From an uncultured Phycisphaerae bacterium (GTDB lineage: Bacteria > Planctomycetota > Phycisphaerae > Sedimentisphaerales > Anaerohalosphaeraceae): 64,000 bases of DNA. Below are positions 25,130 through 36,000 of the stretch, in pieces. Every line of letters begins with the position of its first letter. The stretch's first letter is position 1. The stretch lies in NCBI GenBank assembly GCA_937949545.1, contig CALEDR010000008.1, positions 1-64,000 of the forward strand, written 5' to 3'. Under the pieces are notes generated by a model, which did not search any database, was not told the origin of the DNA, and saw nothing but the letters and a program-made list of their open reading frames with translations. The translations under genes were made by a program, and so were the position numbers.

Positions 25130-26613
25130 ATGCGTCTGTCAGAAGAGTTTTTGTTTTGCTGCCGATCGGATTGATTTTCGCGGCCGGGTGCCGGGTGGGG
25201 CCGGATTATCAGCCGCCGGAGCCGCAGATGCCGGCGGCCTGGAGCCGGCTGGAAGACGCCTCCGCCCCGTCACCAGAGCTCTTCAAGCGTTGGTGGACGG
25301 TGCTGGATGACCCCGTGCTGGAAGGGCTGATCCACAAGGCCCTCGAAAACAATCTGTCCCTGCAGGAGTCCTATTTCCGCATTCAGGAGGCGCGGGCCCT
25401 GCGTGATGCCGCCGCGGGCGGACGGTATCCGTCCGTTGGGGCTTCGGGCTCTTATACGCGCAGCCGCCAGAGTGAAAATACCGCATTTGCGTACGGCGGA
25501 GGCACAGAAATCAGTACCTATTCGGCGGGTCTGGATGCCCTGTGGGAGCTGGATTTATTCGGGCAAATCCGACGTTCCGTCGAAGCGGCGCAGGCCTCTC
25601 TGGAAGCGACGGTCGAGGCCGAACGGGCGGTGCGGGTCAGTTTGTGTGCGGAGGTGGCCTCGGTCTATGTGGACCTGCGCACGGCCCAGCTGCGGCTTCG
25701 GTATGCCCTGCAGAACCTTCGAATCCAGCAGGAAACGCTTCGTCTGACCTACAGCCGCTTTGACGCCGGACTGGTTCCGGAGCTGGATGTGGCGCAGGCC
25801 CGTCAGAACCTGGCCAATACGGAAGCCCAGATTCCTCTGCTTCGGCTGGCCGAGCAGCAGGCTGTTCATCGGCTGGCGGTGCTTCTGGGACATTTTCCGC
25901 GGGATTTTGAGATTGGGGCTGCGCGTCCCGATTTAATCCCGATGCCCTCTGACGAGGGGATTCCTCCGTCCGTGCCGGCGGATTTGCTCCGTCAGCGTCC
26001 GGATATTCGCCGGGCTGAACGTCAGCTGGCGGCCCAAAGCGCCCGTATCGGGATCGCTGCAGCGCAGCTGTATCCGTCGCTGTCCCTGTCTGGAATGTTC
26101 GGGCTGTCGTCGGAACATTTTTCCGACTTGGGCCGCTGGTCAAGCCGAACATTTTCCTTTGGTCCCAGACTGGACTGGAATCTGTTTGCAGGCGGGCGGC
26201 TCCGCCGTCTTGTGGAGGCCGAAAAGGCGCGGTTCGAACAGTTGTATTCAGCTTATGAACAGACGGTTCTGGCCGCCGTCGAAGAGGTGGAAAACGCCAT
26301 TGCAGCTTATGCCCTCCATCAGGAGCGTCTGGCGGCCCTTCGGCGTTCCGCGGCGGCCGCAGAAGATACCGTTCGGCTGGTGGAAGCCCTGTATCGCAAC
26401 GGGCTGACGAATTTTCAAAATGTGCTGGATGCCCAGCGGACGCTGTATGCCCAGCAGGATTCTCTGGCCGCCGGCGAAGGGGCTGTGGTGCAAAATTTGA
26501 TTCGGCTGTATAAGGCCCTCGGCGGCGGTTGGGACCCGTCCGAGGACCAAGTTTCTTCTTCTGCTGCTGCTTCGAAAAAAAATCCTAAGGTTGTTCGAGA
26601 TTCGAAAGGATAA
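25126..26613 (+). CDS. Outer-membrane efflux lipoprotein (TolC/OprM-like, NodT family)
   Basis: A 495-residue outer-membrane factor. The signal peptide ends in a lipobox FAAGC, and the mature protein starts RVGPDYQPPEP as in OprM/CusC. Two repeats of the OEP domain follow: the first around the SYFRIQEARALRDAA region, the second around VPADLLRQRPDIRRAE, a hallmark of the NodT family. Start is the ATG overlapping the TetR stop codon. It forms the trimeric exit duct for the RND pump encoded downstream. Confidence 0.9.
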   Translation: MNASVRRVFVLLPIGLIFAAGCRVGPDYQPPEPQMPAAWSRLEDASAPSPELFKRWWTVLDDPVLEGLIHKALENNLSLQESYFRIQEARALRDAAAGGRYPSVGASGSYTRSRQSENTAFAYGGGTEISTYSAGLDALWELDLFGQIRRSVEAAQASLEATVEAERAVRVSLCAEVASVYVDLRTAQLRLRYALQNLRIQQETLRLTYSRFDAGLVPELDVAQARQNLANTEAQIPLLRLAEQQAVHRLAVLLGHFPRDFEIGAARPDLIPMPSDEGIPPSVPADLLRQRPDIRRAERQLAAQSARIGIAAAQLYPSLSLSGMFGLSSEHFSDLGRWSSRTFSFGPRLDWNLFAGGRLRRLVEAEKARFEQLYSAYEQTVLAAVEEVENAIAAYALHQERLAALRRSAAAAEDTVRLVEALYRNGLTNFQNVLDAQRTLYAQQDSLAAGEGAVVQNLIRLYKALGGGWDPSEDQVSSSAAASKKNPKVVRDSKG

Positions 26614-26619
26614 ATGCTT

Positions 26620-27834
26620 ATGAAAGGTCGGAAAGCCGTTGTCATTGCCGCTGCTGTGACGCTGCTGATTGTGCTGGTGCTGGCCGCCGGAGTCTGGTTT
26701 TGGATGCACCGGCCCAGACCCGGAGCGCCGCCGGCTCAGCGGGGACCAATGCCCCTGCCGGTTGTCGCCTGTGAAGTTCGGGATGTGACCGATTATTATG
26801 AATTTACCGGCACGACGGAGGCCGTTGATTCCGTAGAGATTCGCGCCCGCGTCGAAGGATTCCTTCAGGGCATCCACTTTACGGATGGACAGATTGTCGA
26901 GGAAGGTCAACTGCTTTTTACGATAGAGCCGGAGGCCTATGCGGCCTATCGGGACGAGGCGGCGGCTCGTCTCAAGGCGGCGGAAGCCGAACTGGAACGC
27001 ACCCGGGTGGATTTGGAGCGAATCGAAAAGGCCATCGAGGCCAATGCTGTCAGCCGGCAGGATTTGTCAACGCGGCGGGCGGCTTTTCTGTCGGCCCAGG
27101 CATCTGTTGAGGCGGCCAAATCCGCTTTATCCCATGCCGAACTGAATTTGAGTTATACCCAGATCCGCAGTCCGTTCCGCGGACGCATCGGACGGCATCT
27201 GGCGGATGTGGGCAATCTGGTCGGTCCCCAGTCTAAACCTGTCCTGGCTTCTGTGGTTCGAACGGAGCCGATGTATGTGTTCTTTTATATGAGTGAATCG
27301 CTGCTCGATGCCGAGCTTCTCCGTCGGATTCGCCAGGCGGACGGGGAGAATCCGGTGCCGTTTTTTGTCGGACTCGGCGACCGGACGGACTATCCGTTCG
27401 AAGGGCGTCTGTGCTTTGCGGACAACACGGTGGACCCGCGGACGGGAACGATCTATGTTCGCGGACAGCTGGCCAATGAACAGGAACAGCTGCTGCCGGG
27501 GATGTTTGTTCGTGTGCGCGTGCCTGTTCGCCAGCGTCCGAAGGCTGTCTTGATTCCCGAAAAGACGATTCAGACGGATTTGGGCGGAAAGTATGTTTTG
27601 GTTGTCGGAGAAGGGCAAATGCTCCAGCGGCGCGACATTGTTTTGGGAGCATCGGAAGGAACCATGCGGATTGTGCTGCAGGGTCTGGACGGCAGCGAAA
27701 CGATTCTGGCGGGCGGCTTTTATATGGCTCGTCCCGGGATGCCGATTCAGCCCGTTCCGGCGGGCCAGATGCCGCCGGAAGCCGGCGGAGCACCGGGCGC
27801 CGCAGGCGGTCCGGCTTCAACCGGGAAACCCTGA
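26620..27834 (+). CDS. RND efflux periplasmic adaptor (membrane fusion protein)
   Basis: A 404-residue HlyD/AcrA-type adaptor. It has an N-terminal membrane anchor (VVIAAAVTLLIVLVLAAG) without a lipobox, a lipoyl half-motif (EIRARVEGFLQGIHFTDGQ in pieces), an alpha-helical hairpin around residues 100-160, the second lipoyl half ending IRSPFRGRIGRH, and a beta-barrel with TGTIYVRGQ and LLPGMFVRV. ATG 26620 has AAGGA nine bases upstream; ATG 26614 is two codons earlier and too close to it. The C-terminus is Pro/Gly/Ala-rich. It bridges pump and outer-membrane duct. Confidence 0.92.
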   Translation: MKGRKAVVIAAAVTLLIVLVLAAGVWFWMHRPRPGAPPAQRGPMPLPVVACEVRDVTDYYEFTGTTEAVDSVEIRARVEGFLQGIHFTDGQIVEEGQLLFTIEPEAYAAYRDEAAARLKAAEAELERTRVDLERIEKAIEANAVSRQDLSTRRAAFLSAQASVEAAKSALSHAELNLSYTQIRSPFRGRIGRHLADVGNLVGPQSKPVLASVVRTEPMYVFFYMSESLLDAELLRRIRQADGENPVPFFVGLGDRTDYPFEGRLCFADNTVDPRTGTIYVRGQLANEQEQLLPGMFVRVRVPVRQRPKAVLIPEKTIQTDLGGKYVLVVGEGQMLQRRDIVLGASEGTMRIVLQGLDGSETILAGGFYMARPGMPIQPVPAGQMPPEAGGAPGAAGGPASTGKP

Positions 27835-27867
27835 CTGTTTTCAGAGCCGATTTGAGGAGAAATGGCG

Positions 27868-30800
27868 ATGCAGTTCAGCAGGTTTTTTATTGATCGGCCG
27901 GTGTTTGCAACGGTCATCTCGATTTTGATTATGCTGGTGGGGCTGATTGCCCTGCCGCTTCTGCCGGTGGAAAAGACTCCCGATATTGCTCCGCCGACTG
28001 TGATGGTCGAAGCGCAGTATCCGGGCGCCAGTGCGGAGGTGATTGCTCAGACCGTCGCTACGCCGCTGGAGCAGGCCATCAACGGAGTCGACGGGATGCT
28101 CTATATAACCTCCAGCAGCAGCGATACGGGCATGATGATGCTGACGGTGACGTTTGAAGTCGGCACGGATGTGGATATGGCGACGGTGCTCGTGCAGAAC
28201 CGGGTGGCGACCGCCGAGCCGCAGCTGCCGGAGGAGGTCAAGCGCTACGGCATCCGCACGCACAAACGTTCGCCGAATATTACGATGCTTCTGGTCTTTG
28301 AATCCGAAGACGGCCGATACAACGATGTGTATATCAGCAATTACATCAATCTGTACATCAAAGATGTGCTGACGCGCGTTCCGGGGGTCGGCCAGGTGGA
28401 GGTGTTCGGGGCCAAGGATTTCGGGATGCGTCTGTGGCTGGACCCGGAAAAGATGCGGGCCCGGCAGCTGACGACGGATGATGTGCTCGCGGCGGTCCGC
28501 CGACAGAATATTGAAGTGGCCGCCGGACAAATCGGCGGCATGCCCAGCCCGCCGGACCAGCAGTTCCAGTGGACGATTCAGACCAAGGGCCGTCTGAGCA
28601 CGCCGGAGGAGTTCGGGAATATTATCCTTCGTGCCGAGGAGAACGGACGTCTGCTGCGGCTGAAAGACGTTGCGCGGGTCGAGCTGGGGGCCCAGAATTA
28701 TTCCTGGTCGGTGCGTCTGCGCGGCAAGCCCGCTGTGGCGATGGCGATTTATGCCACGCCGGAAGCCAACGCCCTGCGGGTGGCTGACGGGGTGCGGGAG
28801 GCGCTGGCCGAACTGTCCAAATCCTTCCCCAAGGGGCTCACCTACGAAGAGCCGTACAACCCGACGCTGTTTATTCGGGAATCTCTTCGTGAAGTGGTTC
28901 AGACGCTGCTGATGGTTGTGGCGCTGGTTGTGCTGACGGTCTTTGTTTTTCTGGAGGACTGGCGGGCGACGCTTGTGCCGGCGGTGACGATTCCCGTCTC
29001 GCTGATCGGCACGCTGGCGGTGATGCTGGCCCTCGGTTTTACCATCAATACGCTCTCGTTGTTCGGTCTGGTGCTGGCCATCGGCATTGTGGTGGACGAT
29101 GCGATAGTCGTTGTGGAAAACTGCTCGCGTCTGATTGCCGATGAAAAGTTGTCCCCGCGGGCGGCGGCGATGAAAGCGATGGAGCAGGTGACCAGCCCGG
29201 TGATTGCCACCACCCTGGTTCTGCTGGCGGTCTTTGCCCCCACGATTCTGGCCCCCGGGATTACCGGCAAGCTCTATCAGCAGTTTGCCGTCACGCTTTC
29301 GGTTGCCGTGTGTTTTTCAACGTTTAACGCCCTGACGCTCAGCCCGGTGCTTTGTGCGTTTCTGCTGCGTCCGCAGGAAGAGAAAAAGAGCCGCTTTTTC
29401 GGCTGGTTTGACCGCTGGCTGAAGCGCACGACCACGGCTTATACGGGCGTGGTTCAAAGCATCCTGCGGCGGACAATGATTGCGCTGGCGGTCTTTGCCG
29501 TCCTGACGGTTGTGGGGCTGACCGGATTCGGGAAACTGCCGACCGGTTTTCTGCCGACGGAGGACGAAGGGGCCATCTTTCTGGGTGTTCGATTGCCGGA
29601 AGGGGCTTCGCTTCAGCGCACAGAGCAGGTAATGGAGCGGGTCAATGCGATTCTGGCGCAGACGCCCGGCGTGGCCAACTTTGCCAGCATCAGCGGCTTT
29701 TCGATGCTGCAGGGGGGAATGATGGCCAACGGCGGGACCTGCTTTATTCGTCTGGAGCCCTGGTCCAAACGACGGGACCCGCAGCTGCACGTATCGGCGA
29801 TTGTGCAGCGGCTCCAGCAGCAGCTGTTTACGATTCCGGATGCACTGTGTCTGGCCTTTCAGCCGCCGGCGATTATGGGGCTGGGGACCACCAGCGGCTT
29901 TGAGGTGCAGATTCAGGACCGCGGCGGCGTCGGGCTGGAGACCCTGGCGCGAATCGGCGGCGATTTGGTGTTTGAAGGCCAAAATGACCCGGTCATTACG
30001 CAGCTGAACAGCACGTTTGAGGCCGCTGTGCCCCAGCTGTATCTGGGGGTGGACCGCGTAAAGGTCCAGACGCTCGATGTACCGCTGGAAAATGTCTTTA
30101 ATGCCCTGCAGACGTATCTGGGCGGTGCGTATGTCAATGATTTTAATCTGTTCGGCAGGACCTTTAAGGTGATGGCGCAGGCCGAAGCGGACTTTCGCTC
30201 AAAGGCCGAACATATCGGCCGGCTGGAGGTCCGCAACCGGACCGGTCAGATGGTGCCGCTGCGTACGCTGGTTACCGTTCGCGAAACAGCCGGGCCGCAG
30301 ACGATTACCCACTACAATCTGTATCCGGCTACGCGCCTGACCGGTTCCGCCCGGTCCGGCTACAGCTCCGGGCAGGCCATCGAGCGGGTTCGTCAGCTGC
30401 TCGAGGAGAAACTTCCGGAAGGAATGGGGTATGAATGGTCGGGAATGAGTCTGCAGGAAGTCAAGGCCGGCGGAATGATGATTTACCTGTTCCTGCTGGC
30501 GTCTTTGTTCGCGTATCTGTTCCTGGCGGCCCAGTATGAAAGCTGGACGATTCCGATTGCAATCGTGCTGGCGGTTCCGCTGGGGATTCTGGGTGCGGCG
30601 GGCTATACCTGGCTGCGCGGACTGGACAATAACATCTATACCCAGATGGGGATTGTCCTGCTGATCGGCGTCGTCTGCAAGACCTCGATTCTGCTGGTGG
30701 AGTTTGCCAAGCAGCTGCACGAGGAAGGCCGCTCGGTGGTCGATGCGGCTTTGGAGGCCGCGCGGATTCGTTTTCGCCCGATTCTGATGACGGCGCTGAC

Positions 30801-31017
30801 GACGGCTCTGGGAATGGTGCCGCTGGTGGTTGCCAAAGGAGCCGGTGCTGCGGCTCGGCAGGCGCTTGGAACCACGGTTTTCGGCGGGATGATTGTCGCC
30901 ACGGTGCTGGGCGTGCTGCTGATTCCCGTCTTCTATACGGTGGTCCAGCGAACGAAGGAAAAAGCTGTCGAACTGGAAGAGAAGATTATTGACGCCGCAA
31001 CGCATTGGCCCGGATAA
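27868..31017 (+). CDS. RND multidrug efflux pump (HAE1 family, AcrB-like)
   Basis: A 1049-residue proton-driven inner-membrane transporter of twelve helices and two large periplasmic loops. It starts with the HAE1 signature FFIDRPVFATVISI. Helix 4 carries the proton-relay pair in GIVVDDAIVVVEN, and further landmarks are FLPTEDEGAIF and the helix-10/11 segment GVVCKTSILLVEFA with its lysine. Start 27868 is favoured over 27862 by spacing from GAGGAG. It completes a tetR-OMF-MFP-RND operon. Substrates are probably drugs, solvents or bile-like compounds and cannot be named. Confidence 0.94.
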   Translation: MQFSRFFIDRPVFATVISILIMLVGLIALPLLPVEKTPDIAPPTVMVEAQYPGASAEVIAQTVATPLEQAINGVDGMLYITSSSSDTGMMMLTVTFEVGTDVDMATVLVQNRVATAEPQLPEEVKRYGIRTHKRSPNITMLLVFESEDGRYNDVYISNYINLYIKDVLTRVPGVGQVEVFGAKDFGMRLWLDPEKMRARQLTTDDVLAAVRRQNIEVAAGQIGGMPSPPDQQFQWTIQTKGRLSTPEEFGNIILRAEENGRLLRLKDVARVELGAQNYSWSVRLRGKPAVAMAIYATPEANALRVADGVREALAELSKSFPKGLTYEEPYNPTLFIRESLREVVQTLLMVVALVVLTVFVFLEDWRATLVPAVTIPVSLIGTLAVMLALGFTINTLSLFGLVLAIGIVVDDAIVVVENCSRLIADEKLSPRAAAMKAMEQVTSPVIATTLVLLAVFAPTILAPGITGKLYQQFAVTLSVAVCFSTFNALTLSPVLCAFLLRPQEEKKSRFFGWFDRWLKRTTTAYTGVVQSILRRTMIALAVFAVLTVVGLTGFGKLPTGFLPTEDEGAIFLGVRLPEGASLQRTEQVMERVNAILAQTPGVANFASISGFSMLQGGMMANGGTCFIRLEPWSKRRDPQLHVSAIVQRLQQQLFTIPDALCLAFQPPAIMGLGTTSGFEVQIQDRGGVGLETLARIGGDLVFEGQNDPVITQLNSTFEAAVPQLYLGVDRVKVQTLDVPLENVFNALQTYLGGAYVNDFNLFGRTFKVMAQAEADFRSKAEHIGRLEVRNRTGQMVPLRTLVTVRETAGPQTITHYNLYPATRLTGSARSGYSSGQAIERVRQLLEEKLPEGMGYEWSGMSLQEVKAGGMMIYLFLLASLFAYLFLAAQYESWTIPIAIVLAVPLGILGAAGYTWLRGLDNNIYTQMGIVLLIGVVCKTSILLVEFAKQLHEEGRSVVDAALEAARIRFRPILMTALTTALGMVPLVVAKGAGAAARQALGTTVFGGMIVATVLGVLLIPVFYTVVQRTKEKAVELEEKIIDAATHWPG

Positions 31018-31037
31018 TAGTCCGCGGAGAGATGCGG

Positions 31038-32333
31038 ATGCGGATTGTACAGATTACACCGGGTTCGGGCGACCAGTTTTACTGTGAGAACTGCCTGCGG
31101 GATACGGCGCTGGTGCGGTTGCTGCGCCGGCTGGGAGCAGATGTGGTGCTGGTTCCGATGTACCTGCCGCTGTCGCTGGACGGGGACGCCTCGCTGGAGC
31201 GCACGGAAGTCTTTTTCGGCGGCATCAATGTGTATCTTCAGCACAAGCTGGGGCCCCTCGGGCGTCTTCCGAGGCCGCTGCGGCGCTGGCTGGATTCGGA
31301 GGCCCTTTTGCGGCGCATCAGCCGGCGGGCCGGAATGACCAGCGCCCGCCAGCTGGGGGAAATGACTTTGTCAATGCTCGACGGTCCGCAGGGACGCCAG
31401 TCCGCTGAACTGGACCGTCTGACGGATTTTCTGGCATCCCTGGACCGCAGGCCTGATGTGATTCTTCTGTCCAATCTGCTTTTGGCGGGCCTGGCCGGTC
31501 CGCTTCGGCAGCGGCTGGGCTGTCGGCTGATGTGCTGGCTGCAGGATGAAGACGGTTTTATTGACGGGCTGGGTGAGCCCTGGACGGGGCGCGTCTGGCA
31601 GCGGCTCAAAGAACTGCTCGAACATTTTGACCTTTTCCTGCCGGTCAGCCGCTATTATGCAGAGGTGGTGAAAAGCCGTCTGGGCATTGCGGAAGAGAAA
31701 CTGTTTGTCTGCCCGCCCGGTCTGGAGCTGGCGGATTATGCTCCCGCACAGACGCCTCCTGCGGATCCGACGATCGGTTTCCTGGCTCGGATGGCCTATG
31801 TCAACGGGCTGGATATCGCTGCTGAGGCCTTTGCGCTGCTGGCCTCCAGGCCGGGGCTGGAGCGGCTGCAGCTGCTGATTTGCGGGGGAAAGAATGCCGC
31901 CGATGAGCCGACGATTCGCTCCGTCCGGGAGAAACTCGCTCAGGCAGGATTGTCCGGGCGAGTCTGCTTTTCTGAACGTTTCGACAAGGCCGAACGTCTG
32001 GCGTTTCTGCGGCAGATTCATCTGCTGGTCTGCCCAGTCCGGTACAGTCCGGCGTATGCGATGAATGTGCTGGAAGCAATGGCCTGCGGGGTGCCGTTTG
32101 CCGCCCCCCGGACAGGGGTCTATCCGGAATGGGCGCAGCAGACCGGCGGGGGAGTTTTGTATGAGCCGAACAGTTCGCAGACCCTCGCAGAGACTCTCGA
32201 ACCGCTTTTGCGAAATCCGCAGCAGACAATTCAAATGGGAGCGGCCGCCCGTCAGGCCGTTCTGAGCCGTTTCGATATGGAGCAAAACGCCCGCCGTTTT
32301 CTGCAGCGGCTGGAAAGGCGGACAACCCTGTAA
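31038..32333 (+). CDS. Glycosyltransferase family 4 type protein
   Basis: A 431-residue GT-B glycosyltransferase. The N-terminal domain starts MRIVQITPGSG and contains an unusual YCENCLRD segment with two close cysteines, which I recall from related planctomycete glycosyltransferases. The C-terminal nucleotide-sugar domain has IGFLARMAYVNGLDI, LLICGG, VCFSERFDKAERL and the E-x7-E style segment PAYAMNVLEAMACGVPFA. The start is set by the ribosome site upstream of ATG 31038, 20 bases after the RND stop. It is followed by an ABC transporter in the same direction, so an envelope glycan role is possible, but donor and acceptor are unknown. Confidence 0.8.
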   Translation: MRIVQITPGSGDQFYCENCLRDTALVRLLRRLGADVVLVPMYLPLSLDGDASLERTEVFFGGINVYLQHKLGPLGRLPRPLRRWLDSEALLRRISRRAGMTSARQLGEMTLSMLDGPQGRQSAELDRLTDFLASLDRRPDVILLSNLLLAGLAGPLRQRLGCRLMCWLQDEDGFIDGLGEPWTGRVWQRLKELLEHFDLFLPVSRYYAEVVKSRLGIAEEKLFVCPPGLELADYAPAQTPPADPTIGFLARMAYVNGLDIAAEAFALLASRPGLERLQLLICGGKNAADEPTIRSVREKLAQAGLSGRVCFSERFDKAERLAFLRQIHLLVCPVRYSPAYAMNVLEAMACGVPFAAPRTGVYPEWAQQTGGGVLYEPNSSQTLAETLEPLLRNPQQTIQMGAAARQAVLSRFDMEQNARRFLQRLERRTTL

Positions 32334-32358
32334 ATCTTCAGCTGCAGGAGGACTGCCT

Positions 32359-33054
32359 ATGCTTGAAATGAAACAGGTCAGAAAAACTTATCCAACCTCC
32401 GCCGGCCCCTTGGAGGTGTTGCGGGGAATCGACCTGCGGCTGGAGAAAGGGCAGTCGGCCTCCGTCGTCGGCCCGTCCGGCTGCGGCAAAAGCACGCTGC
32501 TGAATCTCATCGGGGGTCTGGACAAACCCGATGAGGGGACCGTGTGGGTCGAGGGTCGGGACCTTTCGACAATGAATGAGGAGGTCCTGGCGGATTTTCG
32601 CAACCGCTCCATCGGGTTTGTTTTTCAGCAGCATCATCTCCTGCCGCAGTGTACGGTTCTGGAGAATGTGCTTCTGCCTGCTCTGGCGGGCGGACGGCTT
32701 CGGGAAGAGCCGTCGGCTCTGCAGCGGCGGGCGACGGAACTGCTGGAGCAGGTGGGCCTGGCGGACCGAGCCGGTGAACTGCCCGGACGGCTGTCCGGGG
32801 GGCAGCGCCAGCGGGCGGCGGTTGCACGTGCCCTGCTTTTGCGGCCGGTGCTCCTGCTGGCTGATGAGCCGACCGGCTCGCTGGATGAACAGACCGCCGT
32901 ATCGGTAATCAATCTGCTGAATGAGGTTCACCGTCTTTACGGCCTGACCCTGATTGTTGTGACCCATTCGGCCCTTCTGGCCGCTCGAATGCAGAGACGG
33001 TTTGTTCTCTCCGGCGGCCTGCTTTATGAGCAGACACAGGATGCTGTGCGATGA
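32359..33054 (+). CDS. LolD/MacB-type ABC transporter ATPase
   Basis: A 231-residue ATPase with Walker A GPSGCGKST, Q-loop FVFQQHHLL, signature LSGGQRQRAAVARAL and Walker B LLLADEPTGSLDE. It overlaps the following permease by four bases (ATGA), so the two form one transporter. This is a second MacB-group ATPase in the window, paired with a single double-size permease rather than with a LolC/LolE pair. The exported or extracted substrate is unknown. Confidence 0.88.
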   Translation: MLEMKQVRKTYPTSAGPLEVLRGIDLRLEKGQSASVVGPSGCGKSTLLNLIGGLDKPDEGTVWVEGRDLSTMNEEVLADFRNRSIGFVFQQHHLLPQCTVLENVLLPALAGGRLREEPSALQRRATELLEQVGLADRAGELPGRLSGGQRQRAAVARALLLRPVLLLADEPTGSLDEQTAVSVINLLNEVHRLYGLTLIVVTHSALLAARMQRRFVLSGGLLYEQTQDAVR

Positions 33055-36000
33055 GTCTGTTGCGATGGCTGATTCGCTCGCTGGTTTTTGACCGCCGCAT
33101 CTGGTTGGGGGTTGTGCTGGCGGCGGCGGCCGCCGTGACGGTGTTTACCGGCTCTCTGCTCGTCGGTGATTCGGTGCGTCTTTCTCTGGCCCGGCAAAAC
33201 CAGCTGCGGCTGGGCCGAACCGGTCTGGTGCTGACGGCTTCCCAGACTCTGTTTCGTGCACAGCTGGCGGAGGACCTTCGTACGCAGCTCCGGCAGCCGG
33301 CGGCGTCGATTCTGCTGCTGAACGGCTGGGCGGAAAATGCCGAAGGAACCGCCCGGGCCGTGAATGTCTCTATCGTCGGCGTCGATGACGCATTTGCCCA
33401 TTTTGCCCCGTCCGGAAAAGCACCCTGGCTGTCGGGTCTGGGCGATGGAGCGGTGCTCAACGAACTCCTCGCCTCCCGACTGAGTGTTCAGGCAGGGGAT
33501 GAAATCATCCTCACCTTTGAAAAAATCGGTGGGCTGGCCGCCGAGTCGGTGCTGTTTCCGGAGTCGGAGCTGTCTGTTTCAGTCCGTCTGCCGATTTCGG
33601 CCGTTGCGGACGCCGACTCTTTCGGCACGTTCAGCCTGCGTGCCGACACGGCCGGGGCGCTGAATGTGTTTGTCCGCCTCGAAAAACTGGCCGAATGGAT
33701 TGAGCAGCCGCATCGGGCTAATGCGGTTCTTCTGCCGGACGGCTGCAGGCCTTCGGCGGCCGAGCAGGCCCTTCGGCAGGTCTTTCTGCCCGAGGATGTC
33801 GGCTTGATTGTCCGTTCTCTCAAGGGCCAAACCGGCGGCGAGGTGCTCAGCCGGCGCATCTTTATTCCGGAGCCGATTGCCGAGGTGCTGCTGCAGGCGG
33901 ATGAACAGACCGTCGGCATCCTTACCTATTTTGTCAACGAAATCGCTCATCAGGACCGCCGCTGTCCCTATTCGACGGTTTCGGCGACGGCCCCGGCGCC
34001 TTCGGCGGTCTCCACGGTTTTTTCGCTGCTGGCCGATGATGAAATCATTCTCAATGAATGGCTGGCCGACGATCTGAAGGCCGATGCGGGTGATATTGTC
34101 ACTCTGACGTATTATGTCCCTGCACCGACCGGGCGAACCCTGATTGAGCAGACGGCGGAATTTCGGGTGCATTCCGTGATTCCGATGATGGGACTGGGGG
34201 CGGACGAAACGCTGATGCCGGACTACCCCCAGCTGGCTCAGGCCGACAGCTGCCGTGACTGGAAACCGGGCATCCCCATCGATTTGAGCCGCATTCGCCC
34301 CAAAGACGAGGCCTACTGGAATCGTTACCGCGGGGCTCCCAAGGCCTTTATTTCCCTGCAACAGGCCCAGCGGCTCTGGGGCGGACGATTCGGGAACCTG
34401 ACCGCCGTGCGCGTCGGCTCTTCGATGAGTCCCCGGCAGCTGACGGAGCATCTGCGGGCTTTTTTGCCGCCTGCGGCCGCCGGACTGCATATCGAACCGA
34501 TTCGGCAGCAGGCTGCTCAGTCGTCCGTCGGAAAGACGGACTTCAGCTCCCTGTTTTTCGGATTGAGTATGTTTCTGCTGATTTCTTCGCTGGTTCTGAC
34601 GGCGCTGCTGTTTCGCTTTGCCGTCGAGCGAAGGTCCGAAGAAATCGGCCTGCTCAAAGCGATGGGCTTTCGCCGAAGCCGGATCCGGATGATGTATCTG
34701 CTGGAAGGGCTGGTTTTGTCGGCGGCGGGGGCCTGTCTGGGGATTGTGCCGGCGGTTCTCTATACGCGTCTGCTGCTTTGGGCCCTGTCGGGGGTCTGGT
34801 CGCAGGCCGTCGCCGGGGCATCTCTGGTGTTTGATTTTCACGCCTCGACTCTTTTGAAAGGGGCGGCGGCGGGGCTGGCGGTTTCGCTCTTTTCGATGAT
34901 GCTCTCGCTGCGGCACCGCCTGGCTTTGCCTGCTGCGGTCCTGCTGGGGATGCCCGCGGAGATTGCGCCTCCGCAATCTCCCAAACCGCGGTTTCTGTGG
35001 ACCGCCGTTCTGCTTGGAGTCCTCGGCCTTGTGCTGAGCGGCTGGGGGTTTCGTGCAGACCTTCAGAAAGCCGCGGCTGTCTTCTTTGTCTCCGGTTCAC
35101 TGCTGCTGATGTCGCTGCTTTTGTTCCTCCGATACAGTCTTTCGGCATCCGGCATCCTCGTTTTCAAACGACCGGTCAGCGGTCTTGTTTGGGCGGCCTG
35201 GCGCAATGCCTGCCGCCGGCCGGGCCGCTCGATGGCAGCAGCGGCCATGACCGCCGCCGGCGTCTTTCTGGTTGCGGCTGTTTCCCTGAATCAAAAATCG
35301 CCTCCCAAGGATGTTCGCAATCGGCGCAGCGGCACAGGCGGATTTGTTCTGACGGCCGAGAGCGCTTTGCCGATTCTGCAAAACCTGCCGGAAGCCGCCG
35401 CTCGGCTTGCCCCCGAGACGAACTGGGATTCGCTGGGGCTGGAAGGGGTGGTCGCCTTTCGGGTTCGAGCGGGCGAGCAGGCGAGCTGTCTGAATCTGAA
35501 TCGAGCCGTTCAGCCGCGGCTTTTGGGGGTTGACCCGGCACAGCTTCGCCAACGCAGGGCCTTTGTCTTTCGGGAGGTTCTGCCGGGGACGGCGGCGTCT
35601 CTGGAGGACGCCTGGCATCTGCTCGAAGCCGACTGGGGACCGGATATCGTGCCGGCCGTCGGCGATATCGGGACCGTCTATTGGGCCCTCGGACGCAAGG
35701 CGGGTGATACGCTTGTGCAGACCGATGAGCAGGGCCGCCCGTTTGCTTTGAAAATTGTGGGTATGCTCGAATCCTCCGTGCTTCAGGGCAGTCTGATTAT
35801 TCCTGAAAAGGCCTTTCTGGAGCGGTTTCCTTCCGCGGTGGGCTATCGGGTCTTTCTGCTTGATGCCCAGCCGCAGAAAGCCGAGGAGCTCTCGGCGGCC
35901 CTGAGCCGCACATTCCGTCGATGGGGGCTGGAGGTCGTTCCGACGGTTCAGCAGCTGGCGGTCTTTCAGGCGGTGGAAAATACGTATTTGTCCATCTTTT

